Below, in pieces: positions 22,155 through 33,906 of a DNA stretch of 64,000 nucleotides. The DNA is from Anastatus disparis (Eukaryota > Arthropoda > Insecta > Hymenoptera > Eupelmidae), in contig JAFFSR010000248.1 in the NCBI GenBank assembly GCA_017163975.1, positions 2,564,001-2,628,000 of the forward strand, in the 5' to 3' direction. The translations under genes were made by a program, and so were the position numbers. The notes beneath the pieces are model-generated. The model worked only from the letters and a program-made list of their open reading frames with translations, did no database searches and was not told the DNA's origin. Every line of letters starts with the position of its first letter. The stretch's first letter is position 1.

Positions 22155-23457
22155 TGTAACGGTTATTTTGCCCGTTACAAAAAAGAATTAGCACTTAATT
22201 AAATATTACTTTTTAGCTAAGTCTTTGAATTTAATTTTATGCGGAGTCGCTGAAACTATAAGAAATTTTACTAAATATTACACAGCGAACTCCGATTGCA
22301 CTAGCTAATCAATCCTATTGATAAACGACAAAGTCTTATGTGATATACTTGTCGCTTGCTGCACACACTGCGTCTCTCTCTCTCTTACCTGATCGAGAGA
22401 CACGTTGCCGGTAGCGCAGTTTCCCTTCGTGAGGCAGGTTCCAAAATACGTTATATTAAAATATATGATATTACGTAACTAAATAATTTATAACTGCTCA
22501 CAAGGACCGCGGAGGCGTCGGAGTAAGCAACGGGAAATATATTTTATGTTATATATAGTCAGGCAATATAAATCAATTAAAAGCACGTTTTAATAGAAAA
22601 CAAAATTAATTTATTACAAGAAAAATATAAATATAAAGATAAAATATGAATTAAACGAAAATGAAATTGAACAATATAAGAAAAGTAATGTACGCGTTAA
22701 ATGAGAGAGTGAGCAAAGGGAGGACGCGTCACAAACTAAATAGTACTCGCTTATGACGCCGATCGGTTATATAACCGATAATACAATATACCCGAACAAG
22801 TATCTCTCGAGGAAGAGACACTTGGATATCCTAAGTATACTTATGCTCACAGTAACGCACTGGCCAGCTTACACTAATTACCTACGTGCACGTAGACGCT
22901 GCTTGCCCGTTACCGTAGCTTCTTCCCTGTACGTAACCAATATGTAACTGCTTTAGACTAGGTCGGTCGAAGACGTCTCTTCCCGATCCTTGAATTCCGC
23001 TGAGCTCTGCCAACGTGGTTGCCTTATCGTAGATCGGTGGAATCCTATGCTCGCCGATCAACGTATTTGCTGGCACTTAATGGCTAACCGCTAAGACGCG
23101 CGAAAAGCGGTCAAGCAAAACTCTACAGGAAGAATTTCTGAGAGTGGCAACTTGCAAATAGCTCACGACTTTTAATTAAGACAATGTCTCGCTCTATCAA
23201 ATGCGAACTTAGTCTACCGTATCATATGACCACGTGGCGAAATTCTCTAATAAGCATAGCGCGGCTTAGGTTTTGTGCTAACGCAACGGTAGCCAGAAAC
23301 TCTCTGAAGCGCCTCGCGGCCGGCGAGCTTCTCTCTCGCGTGCCGGTCGTCAAGATACGCACTTCTTAACTTGTCTTAGACGAGATACATGACCGAGCGT
23401 TCATCCTATTTTAATACCTAATCGCGCAAGATTCAAACACAATAAAATACCGTGACA
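22155..23457. mobile_element. Solo LTR, 1.3 kb, 4-bp TTGT duplication
   Basis: Bounded by TTGT at 22151-22154 and 23458-23461. Ends are TGTAACGG and CCGTGACA, an imperfect TG...CA inverted pair. The left arm of the host structure (complement of about 12140-12165) lacks it and shows the uninterrupted site. GC content is clearly higher than the surroundings. There is no coding sequence, so it is read as a solo LTR left by LTR-LTR recombination. A 4-bp duplication fits Ty3/Gypsy. Short ORFs inside are chance. Confidence 0.75.
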
Positions 23458-23745
23458 TTGTATCAAGTATACTCTTTCGGGCAATCGGTGAAATATTTTT
23501 TTTTTCATTATCATTAATTCCGTCAGTAAAAATAAAATTTCTAAATATCAATAAAATATTTCTCAACATACATAAGATATTTCTTAAACTTAAAAATATC
23601 TCATACTAGAAATTATTAATTTTATTTTAAATTTATATTTCGTAACGTCAAAATAAAAATTAAATTAAATAATTAAAATAAAATTTTTTTCCTTCAATAA
23701 AATATTTTTATGCACATAAAAAATATTGCGTATTAATTTCTGCGT

Positions 23746-24720
23746 ACCAAATAGAAGTAACTATTCATTGAATAAATATTATCTTTCTTTAAAAATATAT
23801 CTGAATTTTTCAAGCCTAAAAAATAATTTTTCGTAGAAAAATATATTATTTTGAAAACATGAAACATCACTTTTAAGCATAGAAATAATTTGTTACAAGT
23901 AAATTTTAAATATTAGTTCAAATAAATGTTTCAACAAAGAGTACCCCTCGTTAAGATAGATTAAATGCCCCCCCTCATAGATTTCAAAACTAATATTTTT
24001 TCTTGTTTTTATAGTAATTAAGATTAGGTTTTGCTATATTTATAGTTTCCTAACCCATACCCTACCCTCAACAAAACCGAAAAATCACTTTTTTTATAAA
24101 ATTTTTTTTTCATCTGGAAGGATGAATGATATTGATCCCGTGAAAATCATATAACTAAGTCTTAGCACTCTCTTTCACTGTGATTTTTCGCGAGTCCTAG
24201 GAAGCAGTTTTTCTAACCTAAAAATAACATTTAAATCATAAAATCTCCGTAACTTTGCTCAGGGAGGGGCTACAAGTTATTTTCTTAGCTTAAAATTTGT
24301 ATTTTTAAAAAACAAATAAAGTTTATGATGACTAAAAATTCGATTCTGGCATGACGCCATGGCGAAAAACTCGAAAAACCATTTTTTCATAGGTTTTTTG
24401 TCGGTTATTGGTCTCTAGCAGCTCACAAATCATTTTTAGAGAAAAAAAATAGCTTCATCGGATTCTACGTAAAAAAATACATTGAAAATATGCATGATAA
24501 CTTTAGGAATACTTGGTGTTAAAAAACAATTAAAAAAATAAAATAATTCTGAAATAGTTACATAGCTACTTTGCATCGTTGCTGCATTTTATGTTTTTAA
24601 GACTTTGGTCATCTCTTTAGAGTCTCAAAGCTACTATTCAATGTATCCATAGGCAAATTATGTCCACTACACGCGAAAAACAGGGACAAATACTAGACAG
24701 ATAACTATAACTCCTAAATA
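23746..24720. other. AT-rich non-coding sequence
   Basis: No element ends or coding signal recognised. Confidence 0.45.
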
Positions 24721-24721
24721 T

Positions 24722-24722
<1 letters not shown>

Positions 24723-24799
<77 letters not shown>
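24723..24799. repeat. (TA)n microsatellite
   Basis: About 77 bp of uninterrupted TA; it abuts the truncated end of the next element. Confidence 0.95.
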
Positions 24800-24802
<3 letters not shown>

Positions 24803-25885
24803 GGAACATTTTTTTTCTCTGACAAATTTTTCTACTCCTCTTAAATTCAGAGATATTCATACATTGAAAAAAAGCCTTATTTTTAATATAAAATCTTATA
24901 ATTCCGGTTTAAAAGGTCGAATCACGATGTTCGACATTGCATTTTTATCGTCGAAATATAAGCTTTAAAATCTGTTTAGTTTTTTATTAATGTAACCATT
25001 TGTACTAAAATTGAACACTATTTTACAAAGTCAAAACAAAGTTAAAAAAAATTTCTTTTTAAACAAGAATAAGAGATACAAAAAAAGGTTTTTTATATCA
25101 AACTAACGGTTTTTGAAAGAATTTTTAATAATCTTTTGAATCCCTTCGGAATTTTCAGGCTACGACCATTTTTGCCAGAGTTGTAAGAGTGAAATCAGAT
25201 GGAGCGAAAAATAGGCGACGGAACGTCACAGAACTTCAATTCCGCATCTTTGTATTCTGCCAACGGAGTAAAGACGACGTAATAGACGACATCAATTTTT
25301 ATTTTGTTTAAAAAAATTATTAGTGCTTCAATAACCTCATGTAATATTTTTAATTTGCTTTCCATAGCTGTACTTTTAATTTCAATCAAACTTTTAAATT
25401 CTATTTTGGTTAACTATTTGTTTAAACAATTTCAAAAAGTCTGTGACGCTTCTATTATCCCGTAAAATTTGTTTCCCTATATTAACATGGAGCGGAATAG
25501 AAGTTCTGTGACGTTGATTAGCAATTTTATAATTAAAAAATAATTATGATAATTGAAATATTTGGTTATAATAACAAACTATATTTTATTTTTATAAAAA
25601 AAGAATCTCATTACAATAACAATAGGTGATTATTTCCAACTTTTTTTAACATTTTCGTTGTTAATTTAAAATTCGCGGATACATTTGTATGCTATTTTTA
25701 ACAATTTTTCAGCTACATTCCGCGCCATGTGAACATAGGGAAAAAATTTGACGGAAAACAAGGCGACGGAATAAATGTTTTGTGACGTTCCGTCGTCTAT
25801 TTTCCGCTCCATCTGATTTCACCCTAAGACTTTTTAGATAAGTCGATGTTAGACGAAGGGGGGTAAAAGTAGCTCGGCGGCAGTG
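24800..25885. mobile_element. Half copy of CACTGCC foldback with nested TAA MITE
   Basis: Matches the right arm of 14778-21475 from near its centre to the terminal CGGCGGCAGTG, followed by TA. It is interrupted at 25187-25824 by a TAA-flanked MITE. Confidence 0.85.
25187..25824. mobile_element. TAA-flanked (Harbinger-like) MITE, copy 1
   Basis: TAA at 25184-25186 and 25825-25827. Ends GAGTGAAATCAGATGGAGCG and, inverted, GGGTGAAATCAGATGGAGCG, each followed by a second inverted block (GACGGAACGTCAC). Copy 2 at 33270-33906 lies in the opposite orientation. A 3-bp TWA duplication is typical of PIF/Harbinger. A 64-codon ORF (25389-25195 minus) is shared with copy 2 and differs at two residues. 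Confidence 0.85.
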
Positions 25886-25993
25886 TATATAACATACATA
25901 TAGTTTTTACTAAAGTAACGTATATTGAATTATATTCGCAGACTGCTCTTAATAATTTATCTGCAGAATAAGATTCATTTTACGATACTTTGT

Positions 25994-26615
25994 ATTAGCA
26001 ATGAATATAGACGCTTATGGAAGCGTATTCTTAACAGGGGGCCGAACTATCTATCTTTGTCTAATAGCGTTTTGCATCATTTACATAAACACTATCCGTT
26101 GTATCAAGAAATAAATAGTAGCCCCTGCTAGATATTAGTATAATAAGTAAATTATGTAATAGCAATCAAATTTTTTCACTGCGTAGTTTTTGAATAATTA
26201 GAGACCTACCAAAAAAAGATAGGTTATATTCTAGTTTGTTAGTAGGTCTCATATTATTCAAAAATTACGCGATAAAATAATTTGATTGTTATTACAAAAT
26301 TTACTTATTATACTAATATCTAGTGGGGGCTACTATTTATTTCTTGATACAACGAATGGTGTTTCGACAAATGATAAAAAGACTCTATTAGACAAAGACA
26401 GATAGTTCGGCCAGCTCTTAAATGGGAAATTCCTGCCAAAAATGAGTTCCTCAGCTACTGAGAACGCCACCAGATCCCATGTATTTTTATATCTATATAA
26501 ATATCAAATTTTTCATATGTATAGATATACAAACAATGTTAAAGTGTTACTCAGGTTTTCGGACGAAAAATTTAGCCCAGAAGAATCCTTCCATAAGCGT
26601 CTATCTTCTTTGGTA
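25994..26615. mobile_element. Foldback MITE with AGACGCTTATxGAAGCGT ends, copy 1
   Basis: Ends ATAGACGCTTATGGAAGCGT and, inverted, ATAGACGCTTATGGAAGGAT. A TTAA MITE (26031-26421) is nested just inside the left end. An uninterrupted copy is at 43513-43748. Confidence 0.7.
26031..26421. mobile_element. TTAA MITE, GAAGGGGCCGAACTATC family (C), copy 1
   Basis: TTAA both ends; ends CAGGGGGCCGAACTATCT and, inverted, GAGCTGGCCGAACTATCT. Palindromic arms contain TTTGTCTAATAGCG and GAGACCTACCAAAAAAAG. Copy 2 at 37722-38110; a decayed piece near 37090-37200. Confidence 0.88.
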
Positions 26616-26691
26616 TTAGCTCATGCTTCAGAAAAATTAAAATGGACCGCTTTGATTTTCTCCAATACAATCTTTTACATAGAAAATGTAG

Positions 26692-26828
26692 ATATTGTTA
26701 GTAGGGTTTCTCGGATTATGACCGTGTAAGTTGAGGTTTAGGGCATTGACGTTTAGTGAACATTACAACGATCGGTATCCTAAACCACAACTTACACAAT
26801 CAAAATCCGAAAAAACCTTCTAACAATA
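26692..26828. mobile_element. Small palindromic MITE (about 137 bp)
   Basis: TATTGTTAGTAGGGTTTCTC at the left is matched inverted by TATATTGTTAGAAGGTTTTT at the right, with TGTAAGTTGAGGTTTAGG inside both arms. Confidence 0.7.
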
Positions 26829-26944
26829 TATAACATTCACCGTGAAAGCTTTGAATCCAAACCATGTTACGTGGCAAATTCCCCGGACCTCCGAGTGAAT
26901 CCCCGAAGCCACGAACTTACCTGGGTTCACAAATTTATAGTTAA

Positions 26945-27060
26945 TTTTAACTGAGCGCCAGTGAACCCTGCTCAGCTAGCTGGGTAGAGCAACTGCAGAG
27001 GGGTCAATACTTACTGGCCTGCCTCGGGTTGCAGGCTGGTTCTAACGATCAGAGTGGTCC
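26945..27060 (+). mobile_element. Third tRNA-like SINE head, candidate
   Basis: TAGCTGGGTAGAGCAACTGC resembles an A box in D-arm context, and GGTTCTAACG lies at the expected B-box distance. GC is far above background. Tail and target duplication not found. Confidence 0.45.
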
Positions 27061-27373
27061 AGAAAATTTCAATATAATTTATGATTTAGTAAAAAATATA
27101 AGAAGTTAAAAAGAGCAATGTTTAATATATAAAAAGCAAAGTAAATTTCAAATTCATAAAAAGAATACTATTGATATTGAATGACTCTAATTATTCAAGA
27201 AAAATTAATGATATAATTAATTTTCTTTAACTTATGATTCTTGTCCTGAAAAGAGGAAGGGGAAAATAAGCAGTTGACTCTCTATTTAACTTTCGTTCCA
27301 TACTTCTTATATTATCAATTTAAAAGGGGAAATTTTGTTCACAATTTGCAATGATAAAAAAAAAGTACGCCGT

Positions 27374-27784
27374 TTAACGGCATGTCGGAGCTGCAGCAAT
27401 TGAGTTTTGCTTTTTTTATTTAATCAATATCTTTTTAAATTCATAAATTAAACAAATATAATGACTTGTCCGCACTAAAGCTATATTAGTACAATAATTT
27501 TTGTTAAAATAAAAAATCATTTGGACTTGTTATTTTTTTATGAGCTTTGATTCGAAATTAGATATTAAACTCGACAAACCTAACCTTAAAATACGATACA
27601 TTGAAAGTTTTTATTATAACTTTGTATGTATAATATTTTGGTGGATTTCTTGGGTTGTCCGCACTAGAGTTTAATCTTACAAATTTTTTCTTTGTAGTAA
27701 AAAAACTCGATTAAACGCATCGTTTATTCATAAGTTAGGATTGGAAATATTATTAGAAGACGGAGAGCTTCGTCATGCTCTTAA
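27374..27784. mobile_element. TTAA MITE, CGGCATGTCGGAGC family (D), copy 1
   Basis: TTAA both ends; ends CGGCATGTCGGAGCT and, inverted, GAGCATGACGAAGCT. About 400 bp with GACTTGTCCGCACTAAAGC inside. The right TTAA is shared with the next element. Other copies: 33907-34313, 46736-47141, 47138-47548. Confidence 0.88.
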
Positions 27785-28606
27785 GAGGCGGTCGGAACCA
27801 AATCGGTGACTTGCGGTATATATCAAGTCAGCATTTTTCGCTTTACGATAATATTTTGTATATTTTTATGGCTTAAGAGCAGGCCGGATTCGCTGTCCTT
27901 GTCTAATTGGCATTTTTGTTATTTACTCAAGTTTTAATCGGTGTATCTTTAAATTAAATGTCGAGCGCAATAGATATTATTATTATGAACATCTATGCAC
28001 AAGAAAAAAAATATCTACTGGTTTGTTTTTGAGAAAAGAAAGTAACGCTAAAGTAAAAGTTTATGTTTATAATATTTTCGCGTTACTTACTTTTCTCAAA
28101 AACAAACCAGTAGATATTTTTTTTCTTGTGCATAGATGTTCATAATAATAATATCTATTGCGCTCGGCCTTTAATTTGAAGATACACCGATTGAAACTTG
28201 AGTAAATAACAAACAACTCAATTGTTACTCGGTCGGTATCAGGTTCTACTCCGGCCTACCGTTAAACTATTTGAAATTATTCTTTATACACATGACTAGA
28301 GGAAATGACTATATTTTTACCATATGAATAAGTGAATAAATTATTATAAGCATTTATTACAAATATAAAACTGACTTGACATATACCGCATGCAAAAAAC
28401 TGTCGTGTCGATTGTTAGGTGGCATTTTTCGCTTTATAACAATATTTTGTATATTTTTGTGGCCTTAACTATTTTAAATTATTCTTTATATACACGACTA
28501 GAAGAAATAACTATATTTTTACCATATTAATAAATGAATAAATTATTATAAGAATTTATTACAAGCACCGAACTAAGTCACCGATTTGGTTCCGACCGCC
28601 TCTTAA
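27781..28606. mobile_element. TTAA MITE, GAGGCGGTCGGAACC family (F), with internal duplication and nested MITE
   Basis: Ends GAGGCGGTCGGAACCAAATC in both orientations, flanked by TTAA. The interior contains two direct copies of a roughly 190-bp unit. The first copy is interrupted at its TTAA by 27873-28265; the second keeps the single TTAA (about 28469), giving an empty-site control. Confidence 0.85.
27873..28265. mobile_element. TTAA MITE, GAGCAGGCCGGATTCGC family (E), copy 1
   Basis: TTAA both ends. A long perfect-looking palindrome (ATATTATTATTATGAACATC, CAAAAACAAACCAGTAGATA) surrounds a short loop near 28050-28065. Copy 2 at 44730-45110. Confidence 0.9.
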
Positions 28607-28765
28607 TTAATTTCTCGCACTTGGGCCGTGCGCTTGCGCAAAAGACAAAAAAAAGCACTTTCTTTCTTTACAAGTGTAATTAGTTAATCACTTATTAGAT
28701 TTGAATAATAATTGTTTAAGGTTTTAATAACGCGACGCTTCATTTCCTTACTGCGCGGTCGCACA

Positions 28766-29136
28766 CCCTACTAAAAAATCTCAGGTGAGAAATCACCTGA
28801 TTTCTCAGGTGATTTATCATGCCAAAATCTCATGTGACGATTTTTTTGGTTTTTACACGTTTCAAAGCATACTTAGTCAATTGCGAACTATTTTTGAAAA
28901 TTTTTCAAAAATTGAACTTAGAAAATTTTTTGTAAAATGAGTCATAATTTTTTCTAAGACCAAATTTTTAAAAAATTTTCTAAGTTCAAATTTTTCAAAA
29001 ATTTTCAAAAATAGTTCGCAATTGACTAACTATGCTTTGAAACGTGTAAAAACCAAAAAAATCGTCACATGAGATTTTGGCATGATAAATCACCTGAGAA
29101 ATCAGGTGATTTCTCACCTGAGATTTTTTAGTAGGG
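28766..29136. mobile_element. Foldback MITE with CCCTACTAAAAAATCTCAGG ends
   Basis: Both ends read CCCTACTAAAAAATCTCAGG (the right one inverted), flanked by ACA on each side. The arms pair over about 165 bp, with internal AATCACCTGATTTCTCAGGTGATT hairpins. Confidence 0.88.
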
Positions 29137-30600
29137 ACAACCTAACACTTGTAATTCGCACTTAAAATAAATATTGAAAGAAATAATTTTAATATCACTC
29201 GCGCTATTCTGTACAAAAAAAACAACTTTGAATTTCAATTAATAACTAACGTATAGCTATCTCGCTCGCAAAATTTCACAATGGCCGCCGCGTCGTATAT
29301 TTATTTCACTTCAACTAATTTTCAGTAATACAAAGATTAGCAATCAGAATATAACAAAAGCCGATTTCTTTAATTTTAATAATTACGAATTCTGCATTGA
29401 ATTTCTAGCACAAAATGGCGTCGCGTCACTAAGCATGAACGCCTTTGAAAGTGGTTTTCTCTTTTCTCTTTTAATTTTCACTTATTTTTATTTTTAATGT
29501 CTTTGTTCGTATATTCACTAAACCGCACTGATTCTAATTTTAATCTGCTCGCAATCGAAATCGAGAAAACTCTATAGTACTAAGGTAATAATAAGAAAAT
29601 ATATCTCTTAAGGAGAACCGAGAAAGATGACGGGGAAAACCAACAGAATGAAAAACTTACTATTTCTTACTTGCTAACCCGCTGGTAGAATTCCACTTAC
29701 GGTCGTTCTGCTGAAGATTTTCTGTCAGTAATCAAAAAAACAAAGAAGAACGTGGAGCTGGTCGATAAAAAATGGCGTGGTCGAAGGATAACGATGGTGG
29801 TCCCAGTGGATGATGGCACCCCTTCGCCGAGTCGTTGTCTCTGGAGGTATCTCACCGTAGTCTCTCTTCTCCTTTTTTTGTCTTTTTTTTCGTTGGTGCA
29901 GTCTCACGGCTTCTCTGCTCAGATCTATTTTTCTTTTCTCCTTAACTTCTTCGATATTCTCTCAAAAAACGGATTTTGAATTACTCTCAAGTGCACTCGA
30001 AGGCGGCTGATACAAGAATAATCTCTTTCAAGAAGAAGGAAATTACATTCCCCTTAGGCAACGCCCTAACCTATATTCTACTCTTGAGTGTTGGTTCTAC
30101 ATACTCATGATCTTGTGTTATTTTTAGGTCTTCTGTCTCTATGGGCTTCACCGAGGATGGTTACGACTCTTGGTGTGTCTCTTCAGACGACCTATCCTAT
30201 ACTTTTCGTTCATGGATCAATCTATGCTGTTGCTGATTTCAGTTTGTGTGCATTGTCGATGCAGGCTACTGAGCTCTACTTCTTGTTGCCCTTGGTTTCC
30301 TTTTGCTAGCTTGCTTTAATTTCTTCTTTTTTTTTGTAAGTGGTCCTCTTTTTAATTTTTTTTTTAAATATTTCATCACATCTGACTTTTATCCTATCAA
30401 TTCATCAATTACTTTTTTCAATCAGTAATGCTTTATCTTTTCTTTCAGGTTTTTCCCCTAGGCTTTCTCAACCCTCCTTTTACATAATAATACTATTTTC
30501 TTAAATTAATTCTAAATTACTTGTCTTAAGATTTGCTAAAGGAAGCAAAAGATTAATTCTAGTACACGCGTTATTTTATGTATTCCATGATTCTTTTCAT
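29137..30600. other. GC-richer unassigned stretch
   Basis: Two ATGGCxxCxGCGTC words (about 29281 and 29415) and a 29.58-30.33 kb stretch with higher GC and short ORFs (for example one at 29752 with a hydrophobic middle) stand out. No domain is recognised. It could be an old LTR, an untranslated exon or a promoter region of a gene outside the window. Confidence 0.3.
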
Positions 30601-30601
30601 C

Positions 30602-30990
30602 TTAAGAGCAGGTCGTATATCTCTGTCCTTTTCTAATCAAAGAATTAATTTTTTTGCAAAAATTAATAATTGTTGCAAAAAATAAGGAGATAGCCCCATC
30701 TCGTATAATTAAAAGCAAGATTTTCTTTGATGAGGAAAAATTATTTTTATCGATTCGTTTTGAAGAAAACCTTGAAAAATTCAAAAAATAGAGGTTAGGA
30801 TGGACAATTCAGTTTTTCAAGGTTTTCTTAAAAACGAAGCGATAAAAATAATTTTTCCTCATAAAAGAGAATCTTGCTTTTTATTATACGAGATGGGGCT
30901 TTCTTCTTATTTTTTGCTACGATTATTAATTTTTGTAAAAAAATCAATTCTTTGATTAGAAAAGGACAGATATACTCGACCTCCTCTTAA
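30602..30990. mobile_element. TTAA MITE family A, copy 2
   Basis: TTAA both ends; left end GAGCAGGTCGTATATCTCTG, right end inverted GAGGAGGTCGAGTATATCTG. Complete palindrome. Confidence 0.92.
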
Positions 30991-31537
30991 ACGCTTCTTT
31001 GTTTCTTTTTAAAGTACAACAAAAAAAAAAAGATTTTAGTTAACGAGTTTTTCAATTAAAATAAAAGTGAAGTGTAGTGCTTATTTTTAACTAACGAGTG
31101 TTTACATTCATATCTAAAAAAAAATAATACAAAAGTAAAGAGTGTTGTGTCAATAAAAAAAACTAATCTTAAATTTGAAAGACTTAACCTTGCTTTTTAT
31201 ATTTAATCTTAACACGCGTAAACCAAGTTTTTCTTTAATTATTATACTGATTCAAAGTTAAGCCTTTTTTTAAACATAAAAAACAATTCTTAATTTCTTT
31301 CTTTTCATAAAAAAACTACAAAATTTTATTTTAAAATTCTACTTAATTTTGATCATTTAAAATTTTATAAAATACACATACTTGTGATATTTTATACATC
31401 ACAACCAAAGAATATAGACGTATATAGAAGGGCAGATGCGTACAAAATTTTGAGGCAAGTCATCCCCCCAGCTTTTACATTAGTAATAAATAATAATAAA
31501 ATAAATAATATAAAATAATATATATATATATATATAT

Positions 31538-31787
31538 GGGACATTTCACGCCAACTGAGAGATCAAAAAAATAAAAATCGCTGAAAGTTTGAGAATGTAT
31601 TCTTTTTGTTACCCAAAATATGTAAAAAAAATTATAAGGATCTACATTGAAAGTATCTATAGCTCTTGATCCTCTCAATCTAGATAATTAAAATTTTTTT
31701 TACATATTTTGGGTAACAGAAAGAATATATTCTCAGAGTTTCAGCGATTTTTATTTTTTTGCTCTCTTATTTGGCGTGAAATGTCCC
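31538..31787. mobile_element. Foldback MITE with GGGACATTTCACGCCAA ends
   Basis: Ends GGGACATTTCACGCCAA in both orientations, set in TA repeats on both sides (probable TA target). Arms share ATTTTGGGTAACA. A diverged half copy runs 35030-35292. Confidence 0.82.
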
Positions 31788-31984
31788 ATATATATACAGG
31801 CTCTGTATACGCTGGAGGGATAGATTCTTAAAGTTGCCTCACTCTTCCTATTCACTCTGCACTCCTATGCATGTCTATATTCGTTGTCCAAACATGCACG
31901 GAGAGATATGTATGATTAAATATTAGTACAAACTTAATGAAAAATTACTATACTGTATACCAACAGAGAGACAAACTTGATATA

Positions 31985-33265
31985 TGTTAAATTTTAGTAT
32001 ATGTATATAGTAAAATGTCAAAGCATCAAATTTCACTATACTATATATCAAATTTTTCTATACCTTTTAGCAAATTTTACTATACTGCATATTAGATTTT
32101 ATAAATATTATGGATATGAATTTTTTTTTTTAATTCTAAAAATATTATTTTTAATGCTCGTTGACGTTCTGAGAATTTTGCTTGTGTTTTCAAATTCAGT
32201 TAAGGAAGAATTTTATTGTTTGTGTGTTATTCTTAGAAAGACACTTTTCACAAATTATGAAACGCTCTTTTCGGAGTTGTATATACAACTACTACATTTA
32301 TTCTAAATTACATGCATTACAACAAGTTAATCGTAAACACACGCTACACCTAACACATATTCTATCTAACGCGTATTATCACGAACGCGAAATTATTTAA
32401 ATGCCTCTGTTCCAAATTCTCTTATATACCAACCAAGTACTTCTCTTACCGCTAGCAGGTTGAAAAAATGAGTCGCTACCTAGTGATTAAGCGCGGCACC
32501 AGCAGTCTCGTTGTGTCATTTTCTGTATTCATAATTTTTACGACACTGAATGGCAATTTTTGTGAGCGCGTATATCATAAACTCGTAGAAGTATAGTAAA
32601 TTTTTATAAAAGTATGTTAAATTTCCTGCATATGTCGAGTTTTTCTCCTCATTAGTGAAAAATATAGTAATTTTTAATTATATATTTTTCTCCGTGTGAT
32701 AAATGTACTTTTAATGTTACTAAAATACCAAAAGTACATGCAGTATTCTTATAAAATATTAATCCACAATATTTTCTAATTATAATTACTTTAAATGCCA
32801 TCATTAAATAATTTTAAAACGTATCAGTTGTCATAGTCTATATCACTATATAATGTTTTACAAAAAAATCTTAATTTTAACGTTACGATTACATTGTTAC
32901 ATAAGTTTAGATTTTTCTGAATATATTTAAAATAATATTTGCTTGAAATGTATAAATAATTTCTAATTCCATTCGAAAACGGCATCCTAGAAATTGAGCT
33001 CATAAATTATAAATACAAAAACTATTTTCATAAAAAAACATGTAAAAAACAAAATTTGAATAAATAAAAAAGTGTTCATTCTTCGATTTTGGTTTTTGTT
33101 GGAATTTAATTCTAAATGTGTCTAGAATCATATCCAAAAGAAAAATCTGAGATGCAAACACTTCATGGTCAAAATTATACAAGGGACACTGTGTATAAGT
33201 AGTCATTGAATATTTTTTACTTGCATTTGATTTTTAAACATTCAAAATCATTGTGAGATAACTTT
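31985..33265. other. AT-rich non-coding sequence
   Basis: Repeated CTATACT/AGTATAG words (32000-32090, 32590-32640) suggest an old repeat, but no element boundary was found. No supported gene. Confidence 0.4.
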
Positions 33266-33269
33266 TTGA

Positions 33270-33906
33270 GGGTGAAATCAGATGGAGCGGAAAATAGATG
33301 ACGGAACGTCACAAAACATTCATTCCGTCGCCTTGTTTTCCGTCAAATTTTTTCCCTATATTCACATGGCGCGGAATGTAGCTGAAAAATTGTTAAAAAT
33401 AGCATACAAATGTATCCGCGAATTTTAAATTAACAACAAAAATGTTAAAAAAGTTGGAAATAATCACCTATTGTTATTGTAATGAGATTCTTTTTTTATA
33501 AAAATAAAATATAGTTTGTTATTATAACCAAATATTTCAATTAACATCATTATTTTTTAATTATAAAATTGCTAATCAACGTCACAGAACTTCTATTCCG
33601 CTCCATGTGAATATAGGGAAACAAATTCGACGGGATAATAGAAGCGTCACAGACTTTTTGAAATTGTTTAAACAAATAGTTAACCAAAATAGAATTTAAA
33701 AGTTTGATTGAAATTAAAAGTACAGCTATGGAAAGCAAATTAAAAATATTACGTGAGGTTATTGAAGCACTAATAATTTTTTTAAACAAAATAAAAATTG
33801 ATGTCGTCTATTACGTCGTCTTTACTCCGTTGGCGGAATACAAAGATGCGGAATTGAGGTTCTGTGACGTTCCGTCGCCTATTTTCCGCTCCATTTGATT
33901 TCACCC
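33270..33906. mobile_element. TAA-flanked (Harbinger-like) MITE, copy 2
   Basis: Flanked by TGA (mutated) and TAA. Ends GGGTGAAATCAGATGGAGCG in both orientations, one with a T change. Inverted relative to 25187-25824 and about the same length (637 bp). It abuts a TTAA MITE. Confidence 0.85.

Larger units (their letters stand above)
11864..23745. mobile_element. Composite 11.9-kb nested inverted structure
   Basis: The left arm (about 11864-12860) is the reverse complement of the right arm (21490-22150 plus 23462-23745, split by a solo LTR). The space between the arms is filled by two TA-flanked foldbacks (13100-14757 and 14778-21475), each holding further insertions. The arms have diverged by point changes and small indels, so the outer duplication is older than its contents. 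Confidence 0.75.

Noticed and set aside
22753..23369. Short ORFs in the GC-richer 22.7-23.4 kb stretch
   Set aside because: They fall inside the solo LTR; overlapping ORFs on both strands without domains.
29752..29979. 75-codon ORF with hydrophobic stretch, possible secreted peptide
   Set aside because: The hydrophobic part is low-complexity Leu/Phe/Ser from T-rich DNA; no cleavage site or homologue recognised.
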